Below, piece after piece: positions 15,966-24,100 of a stretch of 64,000 nucleotides of DNA (positions are counted from its first letter, which is position 1; each line of letters begins with the position of its first letter). Origin of the DNA: Chloroflexota bacterium (GTDB taxonomy: Bacteria > Chloroflexota > Anaerolineae > Promineifilales > Promineifilaceae); assembly GCA_014584575.1 (NCBI GenBank), contig JACTMP010000002.1, positions 124,001 to 188,000 on the forward strand, in the 5' to 3' direction. The notes beneath the pieces are model-generated. The model was not told the DNA's origin, searched no databases, and was given only the letters and a program-made list of their open reading frames with translations. Position numbers and translations under genes: made by a program.

Positions 15966-17057
15966 CTACTCTTCTTGCTCTTCAGGATAGTCTTCGGGGG
16001 TAGCGGGATTCCAACCAGCCCGCTCCGGAGCGTTGTAGCTCGTTCGCAGGCTGGCTCCTTCTGTCGTAAACACTTGACCACCTCGATGGATAAACGCCCT
16101 AACTACGGACTTCCTGGGGTGGTCCTTATCATTTTTTGCAGAACTTACGACTGCCGTGAATCTCTCCTCGCCTTTTTGTAGTTTGGAAGGAAGGGGTGGA
16201 CCAAGCCAACGATCAAGGACCTCAGTCGATACATTGCGTCTGGAGCCGTGATGAGGCACTTGGAATCGATCAATTCCAGGCAATGTGAGACCAATGTGAA
16301 GTGCATAATCGGCAGCCTCTGTGAGTGCTGCACGACCCGCGTCACCCGTCAAAAGCACACGTTTGCCACATAAGTTCGCATACTGGACGACACTCATTTC
16401 ATTCTCAGCACTTGTACCCTCAGTGGAAAACACCTCTGAACCCCATGCGGCCTTTAACAGAGATACTGATTTGACCCTTAACTTTTCAAGTAAAGCTTTT
16501 AGTACAACGATATCTGACTGATATGCTTCTTTCAACGACTGTGGAGTTTTCTCAGACTCAACTATTAGATCAAGATAGCGCGCTTTGCTTGGTGCCAAAA
16601 TTGTAAAAGCACCAACTATGGCCCCTTGAAAAGGTTCATGCATAGGAATGCCTTTCTTCAAAGCGATCTCCTCCAACGTAACAATTGTGGAGTATGCCTC
16701 TTTAAGGTGCGTTCTTAATTCTTCGATTGTTAAAGGCTGCGAAAACCTGTTGATAATCTCATTTGCGTACAGCCAAGGTCGTAGCATCCATAATGCTCCA
16801 ACTTCAAATTCATCAAGAACAGATTTCAATCCGCCAGTGTGATCGCCATCAGGATGAGTTACTACGACGCGATCAATGTATCTTATATTGCCGTAATGTT
16901 GTCTGATATGGTCGATAACCTTTTTGCCGGTATCTTGAAAACCTCCGTCAACTACGTGAATGGACATGGTTTCATTCAGTTGATATCTAAGCGGAATCGC
17001 GTCTCCACTTTTGTCTGACTCAACATCCAAGAAGTCTATCTCGAAGAAATCAATCAT
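15966..17057 (-). CDS. ComEC-type metallo-beta-lactamase-fold hydrolase
   Basis: A soluble 363-residue enzyme with the core motifs of the metallo-beta-lactamase fold: THPDGDHTGG at about residue 66 (the HxHxDH equivalent, with the first His changed as in ComEC-like members), NEMSVV near 225, LLTGDAG near 240 and VPHHGS near 270. Members bind two metal ions and hydrolyse phosphodiester or related bonds; in ComEC-like proteins the domain is thought to degrade DNA. Here it is free of membrane helices but precedes a four-helix membrane protein. The ATG at 17,057 follows GGGAGGC; an earlier in-frame start at 17,093 is less likely. Its specific substrate is unknown. Confidence 0.75.
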   Translation of the reverse strand: MIDFFEIDFLDVESDKSGDAIPLRYQLNETMSIHVVDGGFQDTGKKVIDHIRQHYGNIRYIDRVVVTHPDGDHTGGLKSVLDEFEVGALWMLRPWLYANEIINRFSQPLTIEELRTHLKEAYSTIVTLEEIALKKGIPMHEPFQGAIVGAFTILAPSKARYLDLIVESEKTPQSLKEAYQSDIVVLKALLEKLRVKSVSLLKAAWGSEVFSTEGTSAENEMSVVQYANLCGKRVLLTGDAGRAALTEAADYALHIGLTLPGIDRFQVPHHGSRRNVSTEVLDRWLGPPLPSKLQKGEERFTAVVSSAKNDKDHPRKSVVRAFIHRGGQVFTTEGASLRTSYNAPERAGWNPATPEDYPEEQEE

Positions 17058-17327
17058 TATTGCCTCCCTGTTGTCCAACATTTTTAAGTGCAAGGATAGT
17101 TGCCCAAAATTCCTGGCTGTTCTTTCTACCTAGTCAGCTAGAACAAATTGAGATACGAGAATTTCCATAATAGGAGATATACAAGAATCTTCATTAATCT
17201 GCCAACTGCAATCTAATACGCGGATTAGGTGGGGCGGTTGCTATCAATTTACCCAAAATACGGTAAATTTACCATATTAGCTGAAAGCAACACACCCTTC
17301 TTAATTGAAGTCAAGTAGAGGAGTAAA

Positions 17328-17726
17328 CTAACTATCAGGGACAGTACAGTTATATAGGGAAGACCTATTATTTTCTTTCTGAGGCGTTCTTTGTTCGTTT
17401 CTTAATGCTACTTCTTTTTCAATAATTTCTGGACGGCCTCTGTATTCAAAGACTTCTGGTGAAAGATCTTGTATACGCTCCTGATTGGCTTTTAGTGTGG
17501 GGATGTCCGTCATGCCAAAAAGCATTCCTAACGCCAGTAGTTCTGGCCCTTCTTGCTGGTAGAGAATTTCGGCGTGTGTAAGTGAGTAGGCAGACAAGTC
17601 CTTTAAGCGGCGAAATGAAGCATCCATATCACGCCTACCTTGCTGATACTCTGCTTCCATTATGGTGTGCATGGTGATGGCGCTGGCAACTGCCAACTCG
17701 TAATGAAATCGCTCCCTCTCTGGCAT
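17328..17726 (-). CDS. Hypothetical helical protein
   Basis: A 132-residue helical protein with a charged C terminus; no recognised domain. It is last in a row of four minus-strand genes (19,336 to 17,328). Its ATG is 26 bases after the previous stop. Function unknown. Confidence 0.6.
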   Translation of the reverse strand: MPERERFHYELAVASAITMHTIMEAEYQQGRRDMDASFRRLKDLSAYSLTHAEILYQQEGPELLALGMLFGMTDIPTLKANQERIQDLSPEVFEYRGRPEIIEKEVALRNEQRTPQKENNRSSLYNCTVPDS

Positions 17727-17751
17727 CAAATATCATCTTACCACTCCAAAG

Positions 17752-18666
17752 CTACTGAGAGCGCATCATAAATTCGGCCTTCGCTCTGTTGAAGTCTCGT
17801 TGTGATGGGGGTAATGCTTCCCAATAACGAACGGCTTGCGCCACCAGTTCATCAAGCTGCTGCCATTGTTGTTCATCGTGGATAACTGATTTGGTAAAAC
17901 GATATTGGAGGTCATCTCCATAAAATGCAAGGTGAAGTTTATCCTGGTTAGCCAATTGGCTGAGAATTCTAGCTTGATCTTCTTCGGCCGCATTCAAGAA
18001 AGACTCAAACCGGTAAGGGTTGTGTGGCTGGTCAAAAATGGCATATTCAAGGCGGATTAACGGAGCAGTCGGCATCTGAATTAATTGCCACTGATACCAG
18101 ACTGGTTTGCCAGCAAAGCCTTGAATAGCTGTGTCTGCTGCGTGACAAATATGTACAACGCCAATGTTGGTTTCTGCGGCTAAACAGCCGTCTCCAAATC
18201 GTTCAAATACATCACGAATTTCCGTCGGTAGGTCAGCTAGAGTAGGGAAGTGGCTGTGCCAGAGTTTTGTTTCAGCATTCCAACGCAAGTTGAGGATAGG
18301 TTTCGGTGGGTTTTCCAGAAGGGGTTTTAGAAATGTCTCCATGGCAGACGTTTTTTCATCAGCAGGAAATTGACAAAGGTAGGGGAGGCTCTCTGGCTCA
18401 ACTTGTATTTGGCATGATATTCCTCGTTCACCACTGGCTGTCATGACTGCCAATTGATACTCTCCAAAGGTGATTTCTATTTCGTTAAGCCACTCTGGGT
18501 CAACTGGCTTTGGCCGGTCAACCATTACCAAGCCAACAAGTAAGTCTTTACGGCCGTCCCGCATGGTTAAGCCATAACCGGCGATAATTCCTTCCGTCTC
18601 TGGGTGGCGAAGAAAGTATAGCTCTCCTTTACCGATTTGTTCTTTTTGTGGCTCCCGTTCCAACAT
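17752..18666 (-). CDS. Hypothetical 304-residue soluble protein
   Basis: A soluble alpha/beta protein with many Trp and Pro residues. No domain recognised. No ribosome-binding site lies in front of the ATG. The ACGGCCGT palindrome occurs within the gene, as in chromosomal genes, which suggests longer residence in this host lineage than the palindrome-free parts of the island. The neighbours are equally unknown. Confidence 0.65.
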   Translation of the reverse strand: MLEREPQKEQIGKGELYFLRHPETEGIIAGYGLTMRDGRKDLLVGLVMVDRPKPVDPEWLNEIEITFGEYQLAVMTASGERGISCQIQVEPESLPYLCQFPADEKTSAMETFLKPLLENPPKPILNLRWNAETKLWHSHFPTLADLPTEIRDVFERFGDGCLAAETNIGVVHICHAADTAIQGFAGKPVWYQWQLIQMPTAPLIRLEYAIFDQPHNPYRFESFLNAAEEDQARILSQLANQDKLHLAFYGDDLQYRFTKSVIHDEQQWQQLDELVAQAVRYWEALPPSQRDFNRAKAEFMMRSQ

Positions 18667-18701
18667 AGTTCAAAAAAAGCAATTTTTTGGAAACATAACC
18701 G

Positions 18702-19046
18702 TTAATTTGGTCGTCTTAACGGCCGTACTCGATATGCACTTGTCCTATCACCGGTTTTCCAAAGAACCATCACAAATTCCTGGTCAGGGTCGTATTCTCT
18801 TATCAGACGGTCAAGGTCATTGTCCTGTATCTCTGCCAACAATTCCTGTGGGACATATCCAGCTGGATGACCTTGTTTTGGCATTTGCACGGTGGTGTCC
18901 ACTACTACAGCACCACGGCCGTGTTCCGCAAAAGCCATTGTAGCCAGAGGGAAGAAAAGAGCTAAATTGGCTCGAATCCAGGCAAGGTCAGTCTCGCGTT
19001 CCTGACGTGCCCAATCCGGTATGTCTCTTTGATATTCGATTGGCAT
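18702..19046 (-). CDS. Hypothetical 114-residue protein
   Basis: A small soluble protein beginning with a charged helix (IPDWARQERETDLAWI). No family recognised. It precedes the 304-residue gene by 35 bases on the same strand. Two ACGGCCGT copies fall within it or its end. The bases before its ATG (CCTTGTCCC) resemble those before the next gene upstream (CCTTGTC) and neither has a purine-rich ribosome-binding site, so these genes may be translated by a leaderless or atypical route. Confidence 0.55.
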   Translation of the reverse strand: MPIEYQRDIPDWARQERETDLAWIRANLALFFPLATMAFAEHGRGAVVVDTTVQMPKQGHPAGYVPQELLAEIQDNDLDRLIREYDPDQEFVMVLWKTGDRTSAYRVRPLRRPN

Positions 19047-19117
19047 GGGACAAGGGATAATTTCACTCTAGCAAAGAGAGAAAGGAGGTTCAATAAGAGG
19101 GAAAGGGGCAAGTGGAG

Positions 19118-19336
19118 TTACTGTTTTTGGGGGCTAATTATACGAAAAGTGTCAATAAGATCTTGAATATCTATGTATTCTTGTTCGGTTGGCTGGACAA
19201 TTCTATATCTTCTAGCGTTATTGTTTTGGGGAACCTGTGAAGAACTGGTAGCTTCAATATCGTTGTTAGTGCTATGAGATTGACCCTTCCTATCTGGACC
19301 TAACCTGTCTGATTTAACTCCCCGTTCTCGTCTCAT
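19118..19336 (-). CDS. Hypothetical 72-residue protein
   Basis: A polar, mostly disordered N-terminal half and a short acidic helix at the C terminus. No recognisable family. It is first in the four-gene set that runs to 17,328. The frame is open and the ATG is followed by a basic segment, but evidence is limited. Confidence 0.45.
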   Translation of the reverse strand: MRRERGVKSDRLGPDRKGQSHSTNNDIEATSSSQVPQNNNARRYRIVQPTEQEYIDIQDLIDTFRIISPQKQ

Positions 19337-19395
19337 GACAAGGGGTATGGTGACATATCAACATGGGTAAGTCAATATGATGAAAATTAAGGGTA

Positions 19396-19836
19396 TTAAG
19401 GACTACTACTGGAATATACAATGAACACAAGAGAAATCAAAACAATAATCGTACTGATGCACTTAAGCCACAGGTCACGAGACAATCTTATTTTCAGAAA
19501 TCGTACTTCCAGAAAAGGGTTATGGTTTTTCCATTTATTTATTAAATGCCTTACAGCCTCGAAAAGAATAAATCCAGTAAGCAACAAAGCTGTTGCGACG
19601 ACAGTTTTGCCACTGGAGGCCAACAATGCTCCCGAAGTTATTATCGCAATAAGTATAGCAACTGACATCTCTCGAAGATTTGCTTGCCAGGTAAGCATCT
19701 CAAGAAGCGATGGAGAATCTTCGCACCCCTTGAGATATTGAGAAGGCATCTCTTCTGCAATACTAGATGATTTTAGACCAGATGACCAAATAAGGTACAA
19801 AGCCAACAAAGTAGGGAAAATATTAAAAAAACTCAC
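19396..19836 (-). CDS. Multi-helix membrane protein, last gene of the modification operon
   Basis: A 146-residue protein with hydrophobic helices at about residues 3-19, 57-75, 79-98 and 122-142. The GTG start is preceded by AGGAGGAGG, a very strong ribosome-binding site. It is the tenth and last gene of the minus-strand operon beginning at 28,140, with 18 bases from the previous stop. No enzymatic motif is visible; a membrane effector or anchor is the simplest guess. Confidence 0.65.
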   Translation of the reverse strand: MSFFNIFPTLLALYLIWSSGLKSSSIAEEMPSQYLKGCEDSPSLLEMLTWQANLREMSVAILIAIITSGALLASSGKTVVATALLLTGFILFEAVRHLINKWKNHNPFLEVRFLKIRLSRDLWLKCISTIIVLISLVFIVYSSSSP

Positions 19837-19854
19837 TTGACCTCCTCCTAAACA

Positions 19855-20358
19855 TTAAACCTTGACTGCTACCACCAGGTCGGGGTAATTATTCGGATGA
19901 GGCGGATGCGGGTCATATACTACCTGAGTTACTATCTGTTCGATAGGTCGGTTCGCATGAGCAATTCTTCGAAGTTTGCAGTTAGCCATATCAGGAGGCG
20001 GTACTCCTTGACTTTTCTGATAAATAACATCAAGCACCAATTTTGTTTCAAAAGGGGCAGAGTTAAAAATCCGATTATTGACAGAGGGGTCATATACCTC
20101 AAATTCAATCTGATTATTTCTAGATTTTGCCGCGATATCCAAGGTGATCTGATACATACCATCTGTGCGCCCACAGACCCAATACCAGTAATCATTGCTA
20201 CTTATAAGGTCACAACAGACATTCCCTTGAAGGTTTTGTTCGCCAATAAAGACGAGTATTTCTGACGGGTCTGCTTTGCGCACTTGATAAGTTACGCAAT
20301 CGTAACTGGTAGCCAACCTGCATTTTTTATTAAAATCATCATGTAGTGAACTTGGCAT
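19855..20358 (-). CDS. Hypothetical soluble protein of the modification operon
   Basis: A 167-residue beta-rich protein with five cysteines (two in NVCCD). I do not recognise the fold. AAGGAAG precedes the ATG. It follows the 20,370-22,676 gene by 11 bases, so it is co-transcribed. Its job in the operon is unknown. Confidence 0.6.
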   Translation of the reverse strand: MPSSLHDDFNKKCRLATSYDCVTYQVRKADPSEILVFIGEQNLQGNVCCDLISSNDYWYWVCGRTDGMYQITLDIAAKSRNNQIEFEVYDPSVNNRIFNSAPFETKLVLDVIYQKSQGVPPPDMANCKLRRIAHANRPIEQIVTQVVYDPHPPHPNNYPDLVVAVKV

Positions 20359-20369
20359 GTTACACTTCC

Positions 20370-22676
20370 TTAATCGGAAAGGGGATTTCTCAAATTCCTT
20401 AGACAGTCATCCAAATAAGCTGAGAGTCTGGAAATCCCAATTTGATGGTGACTCGTTTCGTGAAAAAACTCCGCTACTAGATTCGACAAATTCAGGTGGG
20501 TAATAAGGCCTATCTTTCTCACCTTGCGAGGGTGTGATTCCTCTTCAAAAGCAACACCAAACATTGAATGAAAGCAAAAATCACCAACACATGTATTCAC
20601 TCTTATGAAGTCAAAACTAGAACTTTTTGTCTCTTTGAAAATATCGGGCAGAACAATAGGGAGTTTATTGATAGGAGTACTTATTCTACGTGGATCTGGA
20701 ACATCTTGTTCACCCTCAGCTATATACGCGATTAATCCTTGTTTATACTCCTCAAAAACATCATCCTTACTATCAAGAACAGTTATCCCTCTTTTGTTCA
20801 GTTGCAAGAGTTTTGTATTCATACTCCTTAAGCATCTTTGCAATGATGATCCAACATCCCAATATATCGAAGCAAAGTCTTCCCTGATATCAACCCTAAT
20901 GATTTCAGCAAATGTGTTGTCAATTCGCCTAGTCAATTTTTTCACAACTGTTGCAGGAGTTGTTTCGGTTGTCCTCATATAGCCCAAATCTTCAATACTA
21001 AAACCATGCTCATAAGATTTGGGTTCACGTTTTATTGAAGCAGCCTGATCTGGCGACATTAGTTTTTGAATTAAGCCATATAAATTCTGTATTCTATCTT
21101 TTGCTTGTTCAATCGCCATATGTAATCTAATCTGGTCGTCTAAAACATCTCTGTTTTGACCAACTTCAAAGTTTAAGCGTTTATCGCTGTCAAAAGAAGA
21201 ATCAGCATGAAGAATATTCTCAAATTCACTCAATGGTTTTGCGAAGGGGTGAACAGCATAATCATAAAACGGCTCCAGAGCAGAATTTAATTTGCCTAAT
21301 TGAGCATCATCAAGTTCAAGTATAAAGTTAATATCTTGAAAGAAGTTGGCATCTGGTGTTTTATCAGACTCTAGCATAATAGGATCAAGCACTGTCTGCA
21401 ATTTTAAACAGATTGCACGAGCCGAATTAATCCAGTCAATAACATTTTCAGCTTTGATTTGTGGGTTGTTATCGAGGATTGTTGCGTACATTGCCGTAGC
21501 AGGACTCCACAGCAGAGGTGACTCAAATCCGTATACGCGACTAAATCTGTCTGAAAGAGCTGGAATAGCCTGAATTAAAGTAGGCGTATGTGTAATTAAA
21601 TAGGGGTAAACCGGAGATTTAGAACCAGTAGACACTCGAACTTGGGCCGTCCAGTAAACATTGTAAGCATCGGCTGTGTTGCTGAGGTGTCGACCTGGAC
21701 GCTTTATCTCAAGATTGTCATATATCTCAGAGTAGAAATTGTCATACAACTCTCTTGTGATTTGATTATGTCCTATGTCCTCCTCCAGGAGATTTATCAC
21801 ATTCCTTTTGCCTAAAAATTGTGACATTCGTTGCATTGCGAATGATGTTTTAGCCAAGGTAGATGTGATATCCAAAGCCAAACTTTTGGTGTCAAGTAAT
21901 GGATCAAAATCACGAAAAGAGGACAAGCTCCTTGAAATATCAAGTATGCCTTGTTGATTAACTGGATCATCCAATTCAATTCTGCTACTTAGTATTTCTC
22001 GAAGCTTCTCAGCAACACCAATTGTTGGTCTAAGGTAATCCTCTACATGGTTCACCAGTTCCTGAACTGCGCCGAACGGGATGATAAAAGGTCTCGTAGA
22101 ATTTTCGAGAAGATACCTGCATGTGACAAAATGCAAATACAATTCATCATCCTGACTGGGAGAAAATGGATAAGCGTAGGTGTATAGTTCTTGGAAGTCA
22201 AGAGCATAAACCACCTTAAAACCTCGACTTTCTCGAACAAATGATTCCTTAATACGATTTAAGAATCTCAAGTGAATGTTTGACCATCTATAAATGGCTA
22301 AGAGATGGTCGCCTGAAAGAGCGTTTTTAAGATCTCCCAACGACAATTTGGAGGTATTGCTGAGCGAAAAATTGGATTTAACTTGTGAATACATAGCAAC
22401 AGGCCCGGAACCAAATAAGAAATCAAGAATTTTGATGATGTTGGGGCCACAAGGGATTAGCACAACCCTTGATAATGAAGATATGCAACTATTGTAATCC
22501 TCCAAACCCCAAAACGAAGAATTCCTTAAACCATGACCGATACTACCATATTCTTGCAAGATTACAAGGAAACTTTCAGTAGGGCAAGTGCTACCTTTAA
22601 AAAACGCATGAGATGACCTTAAGATCAAAACTGACGGCAGGCACAGCATGAATGCTCTTAGGCAAATGGCGTTCAA
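20370..22676 (-). CDS. Large protein of the modification operon, possible PIN-like domain
   Basis: Up to 768 residues; the start is uncertain. TTG at 22,676 lies 31 bases after the previous stop; ATG at 22,394 is an alternative. Around residues 150-215 the text KVVYALDFQELYTYAYP and later PFGAVQELVNHV places an aspartate and a glutamate as in PIN-type nucleases (a strand ending in D, then a helix with E). The middle is long, helical and of unknown fold; near the C terminus FFHETSHHQIG contains HETSHH. If PIN-like, it would be a metal-dependent RNase or DNase and the likely effector of the operon. This is an inference from weak motifs. The length and unique position make it the key gene to characterise. 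Confidence 0.6.
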   Translation of the reverse strand: MNAICLRAFMLCLPSVLILRSSHAFFKGSTCPTESFLVILQEYGSIGHGLRNSSFWGLEDYNSCISSLSRVVLIPCGPNIIKILDFLFGSGPVAMYSQVKSNFSLSNTSKLSLGDLKNALSGDHLLAIYRWSNIHLRFLNRIKESFVRESRGFKVVYALDFQELYTYAYPFSPSQDDELYLHFVTCRYLLENSTRPFIIPFGAVQELVNHVEDYLRPTIGVAEKLREILSSRIELDDPVNQQGILDISRSLSSFRDFDPLLDTKSLALDITSTLAKTSFAMQRMSQFLGKRNVINLLEEDIGHNQITRELYDNFYSEIYDNLEIKRPGRHLSNTADAYNVYWTAQVRVSTGSKSPVYPYLITHTPTLIQAIPALSDRFSRVYGFESPLLWSPATAMYATILDNNPQIKAENVIDWINSARAICLKLQTVLDPIMLESDKTPDANFFQDINFILELDDAQLGKLNSALEPFYDYAVHPFAKPLSEFENILHADSSFDSDKRLNFEVGQNRDVLDDQIRLHMAIEQAKDRIQNLYGLIQKLMSPDQAASIKREPKSYEHGFSIEDLGYMRTTETTPATVVKKLTRRIDNTFAEIIRVDIREDFASIYWDVGSSLQRCLRSMNTKLLQLNKRGITVLDSKDDVFEEYKQGLIAYIAEGEQDVPDPRRISTPINKLPIVLPDIFKETKSSSFDFIRVNTCVGDFCFHSMFGVAFEEESHPRKVRKIGLITHLNLSNLVAEFFHETSHHQIGISRLSAYLDDCLRNLRNPLSD

Positions 22677-22706
22677 GCGAAGAACCGCTGGTCTTGATCG
22701 TTTTGA

Positions 22707-23081
22707 CTATCTTGTTTTTCTGTCGTGAGGTGCCTGACCGAATGCTGCCCCCACTAATGACTCGTATGGTTTTTCGAATCGCTTTTCTATGAGCGAGCTA
22801 ATTTCCTCTTCAAGTAAGTAGCCTTGGTAAAACTTGGATGCCATTGTCCTCGGCAAGAGTACATGAAATCCACCGCTTACGTATTCGTTATTATCAGAGG
22901 TAATAATTACACACCATGCAGATGTAAATAAGCCTGTAGATGTTTTGACCAAGCCTTCCGCAAAGCCAACCCCCATGTCCGCGTTTTCTTGTTCGAGAGC
23001 TTGTCTTGCGCGCAACCTGGCCTTCTCGATCAATCTGCTTTCACCCAATATAGCGTTATTTGGCAGTGACACAGCAGCCAT
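22707..23081 (-). CDS. DUF84/YjjX-type non-canonical NTP phosphatase, short form
   Basis: A 124-residue protein matching the DUF84 (inosine/xanthosine triphosphatase, YjjX-like) family: the segment MGVGFAEGLV aligns with the family's GVEAGLV region, followed by the strand AWCVIITSD and GGFHVLLP. Family members hydrolyse unusual nucleoside triphosphates to monophosphates. Family proteins are usually about 170 residues, so the first strand and loop are missing; the ATG is fixed by its position two bases after the previous stop. In this operon it could remove a toxic or modified nucleotide made by the thymidylate-synthase homologues. Catalysis by the short form is uncertain. Confidence 0.65.
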   Translation of the reverse strand: MAAVSLPNNAILGESRLIEKARLRARQALEQENADMGVGFAEGLVKTSTGLFTSAWCVIITSDNNEYVSGGFHVLLPRTMASKFYQGYLLEEEISSLIEKRFEKPYESLVGAAFGQAPHDRKTR

Positions 23082-23083
23082 GA

Positions 23084-24100
23084 CTATTTACCAGGTTCAA
23101 GGGCAAACCTCTCCAGCCACTTATACCAAACCAGTTTTAGACAGGGATTTCCGCAGTCATCCATGATTGAATGTGCAAGGTGGAGCAACCTTTTTCTCCT
23201 AGCAGATTCAGCGCACATTACCAAGAGAAGGTTTTTGTATGCATGAGGTAGCTTATTTTGTTGTGCTATCTTGGAAATTTCGTTTTGAGTGCAGCTTTGT
23301 TCTGACAAAGACCTAATATGATGAAGGAGTAGCCCAAACACTTTGGCGGATTCCTCCTTATTCAGACACAAAGAATCAGGATTCGGCAAGAAATCTGTGT
23401 TCGAAGTGGAGAATCCTTCATCAATATCATCCATATAAATATGCAGACTGTCACTTACATGATTATATGAGCCGAGTTTCAAGTCAAGCCAACCAGCAAT
23501 TATTTCCTGAAGAGAAGTAAATTGCACAAAGTTATAAGGAGTTCCCTTAAACAGATCGTTGCTCCGCATTATTTGCAGCCACTCAAGAGTTTGTTCTCTT
23601 ACTTTGAGTAAAGCAACTATGTTGCAAGGTATATCAGGATTGGTAGGCTCCCCGCTACTATTTGGAAAATCAGAACGTGGGTCCCATATTTGAAGCACGA
23701 CTTGTCGGCTATCAGGGTTGCTTCTGAGCGCTAGGTAAGCTCTCTCCAACTGGTCAAAAGCATATTGTTGCCTAAGTCTATATCCGTAAGCGCCATGGTA
23801 TGTAGTGCCATGCCCGGCATATTTTGGTAATTGAGAATTCCACTGGTTCAGAAAGGATGATTCATTAAGACCATTAACTATCCAGACAATTTCTGCAATT
23901 GCAAAAGCGGGATTTATCGCAGGTTTACGACAAACAACCCATCTTTGGCGAGGATCCTTGATAGAAAATGCTGCATGTAGTATCTCATTTGTGTTTCCTC
24001 CCCGGCTAGATTGTATGATTGCATGTTGATCTTGTCTAAACTGTGCGATTGCTTTAGCCCATACCTCGTTCGCGGTTTCTCCCTCGTATAGATGGATCAT
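23084..24100 (-). CDS. Thymidylate synthase homologue
   Basis: A 338-residue protein with clear thymidylate synthase features: YHGAYGYRLR at 101-110, DSRQVVLQIWDP at about 130-141, the catalytic cysteine in DIPCN (Cys159), MRSNDLF at 178-184 for phosphate binding, and TPYN with Asn190 at the position that recognises uracil in true synthases. The family methylates or hydroxymethylates dUMP or dCMP at C5. The asparagine favours dUMP. About 75 extra residues follow the usual end. ATG at 24,100 follows GAGGTG and lies inside the 3' end of the kinase gene. Beside a hydroxymethyluracil-kinase-type gene, making 5-hydroxymethyl-dUMP is a plausible activity; ordinary dTMP synthesis is the alternative. 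Confidence 0.8.
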   Translation of the reverse strand: MIHLYEGETANEVWAKAIAQFRQDQHAIIQSSRGGNTNEILHAAFSIKDPRQRWVVCRKPAINPAFAIAEIVWIVNGLNESSFLNQWNSQLPKYAGHGTTYHGAYGYRLRQQYAFDQLERAYLALRSNPDSRQVVLQIWDPRSDFPNSSGEPTNPDIPCNIVALLKVREQTLEWLQIMRSNDLFKGTPYNFVQFTSLQEIIAGWLDLKLGSYNHVSDSLHIYMDDIDEGFSTSNTDFLPNPDSLCLNKEESAKVFGLLLHHIRSLSEQSCTQNEISKIAQQNKLPHAYKNLLLVMCAESARRKRLLHLAHSIMDDCGNPCLKLVWYKWLERFALEPGK

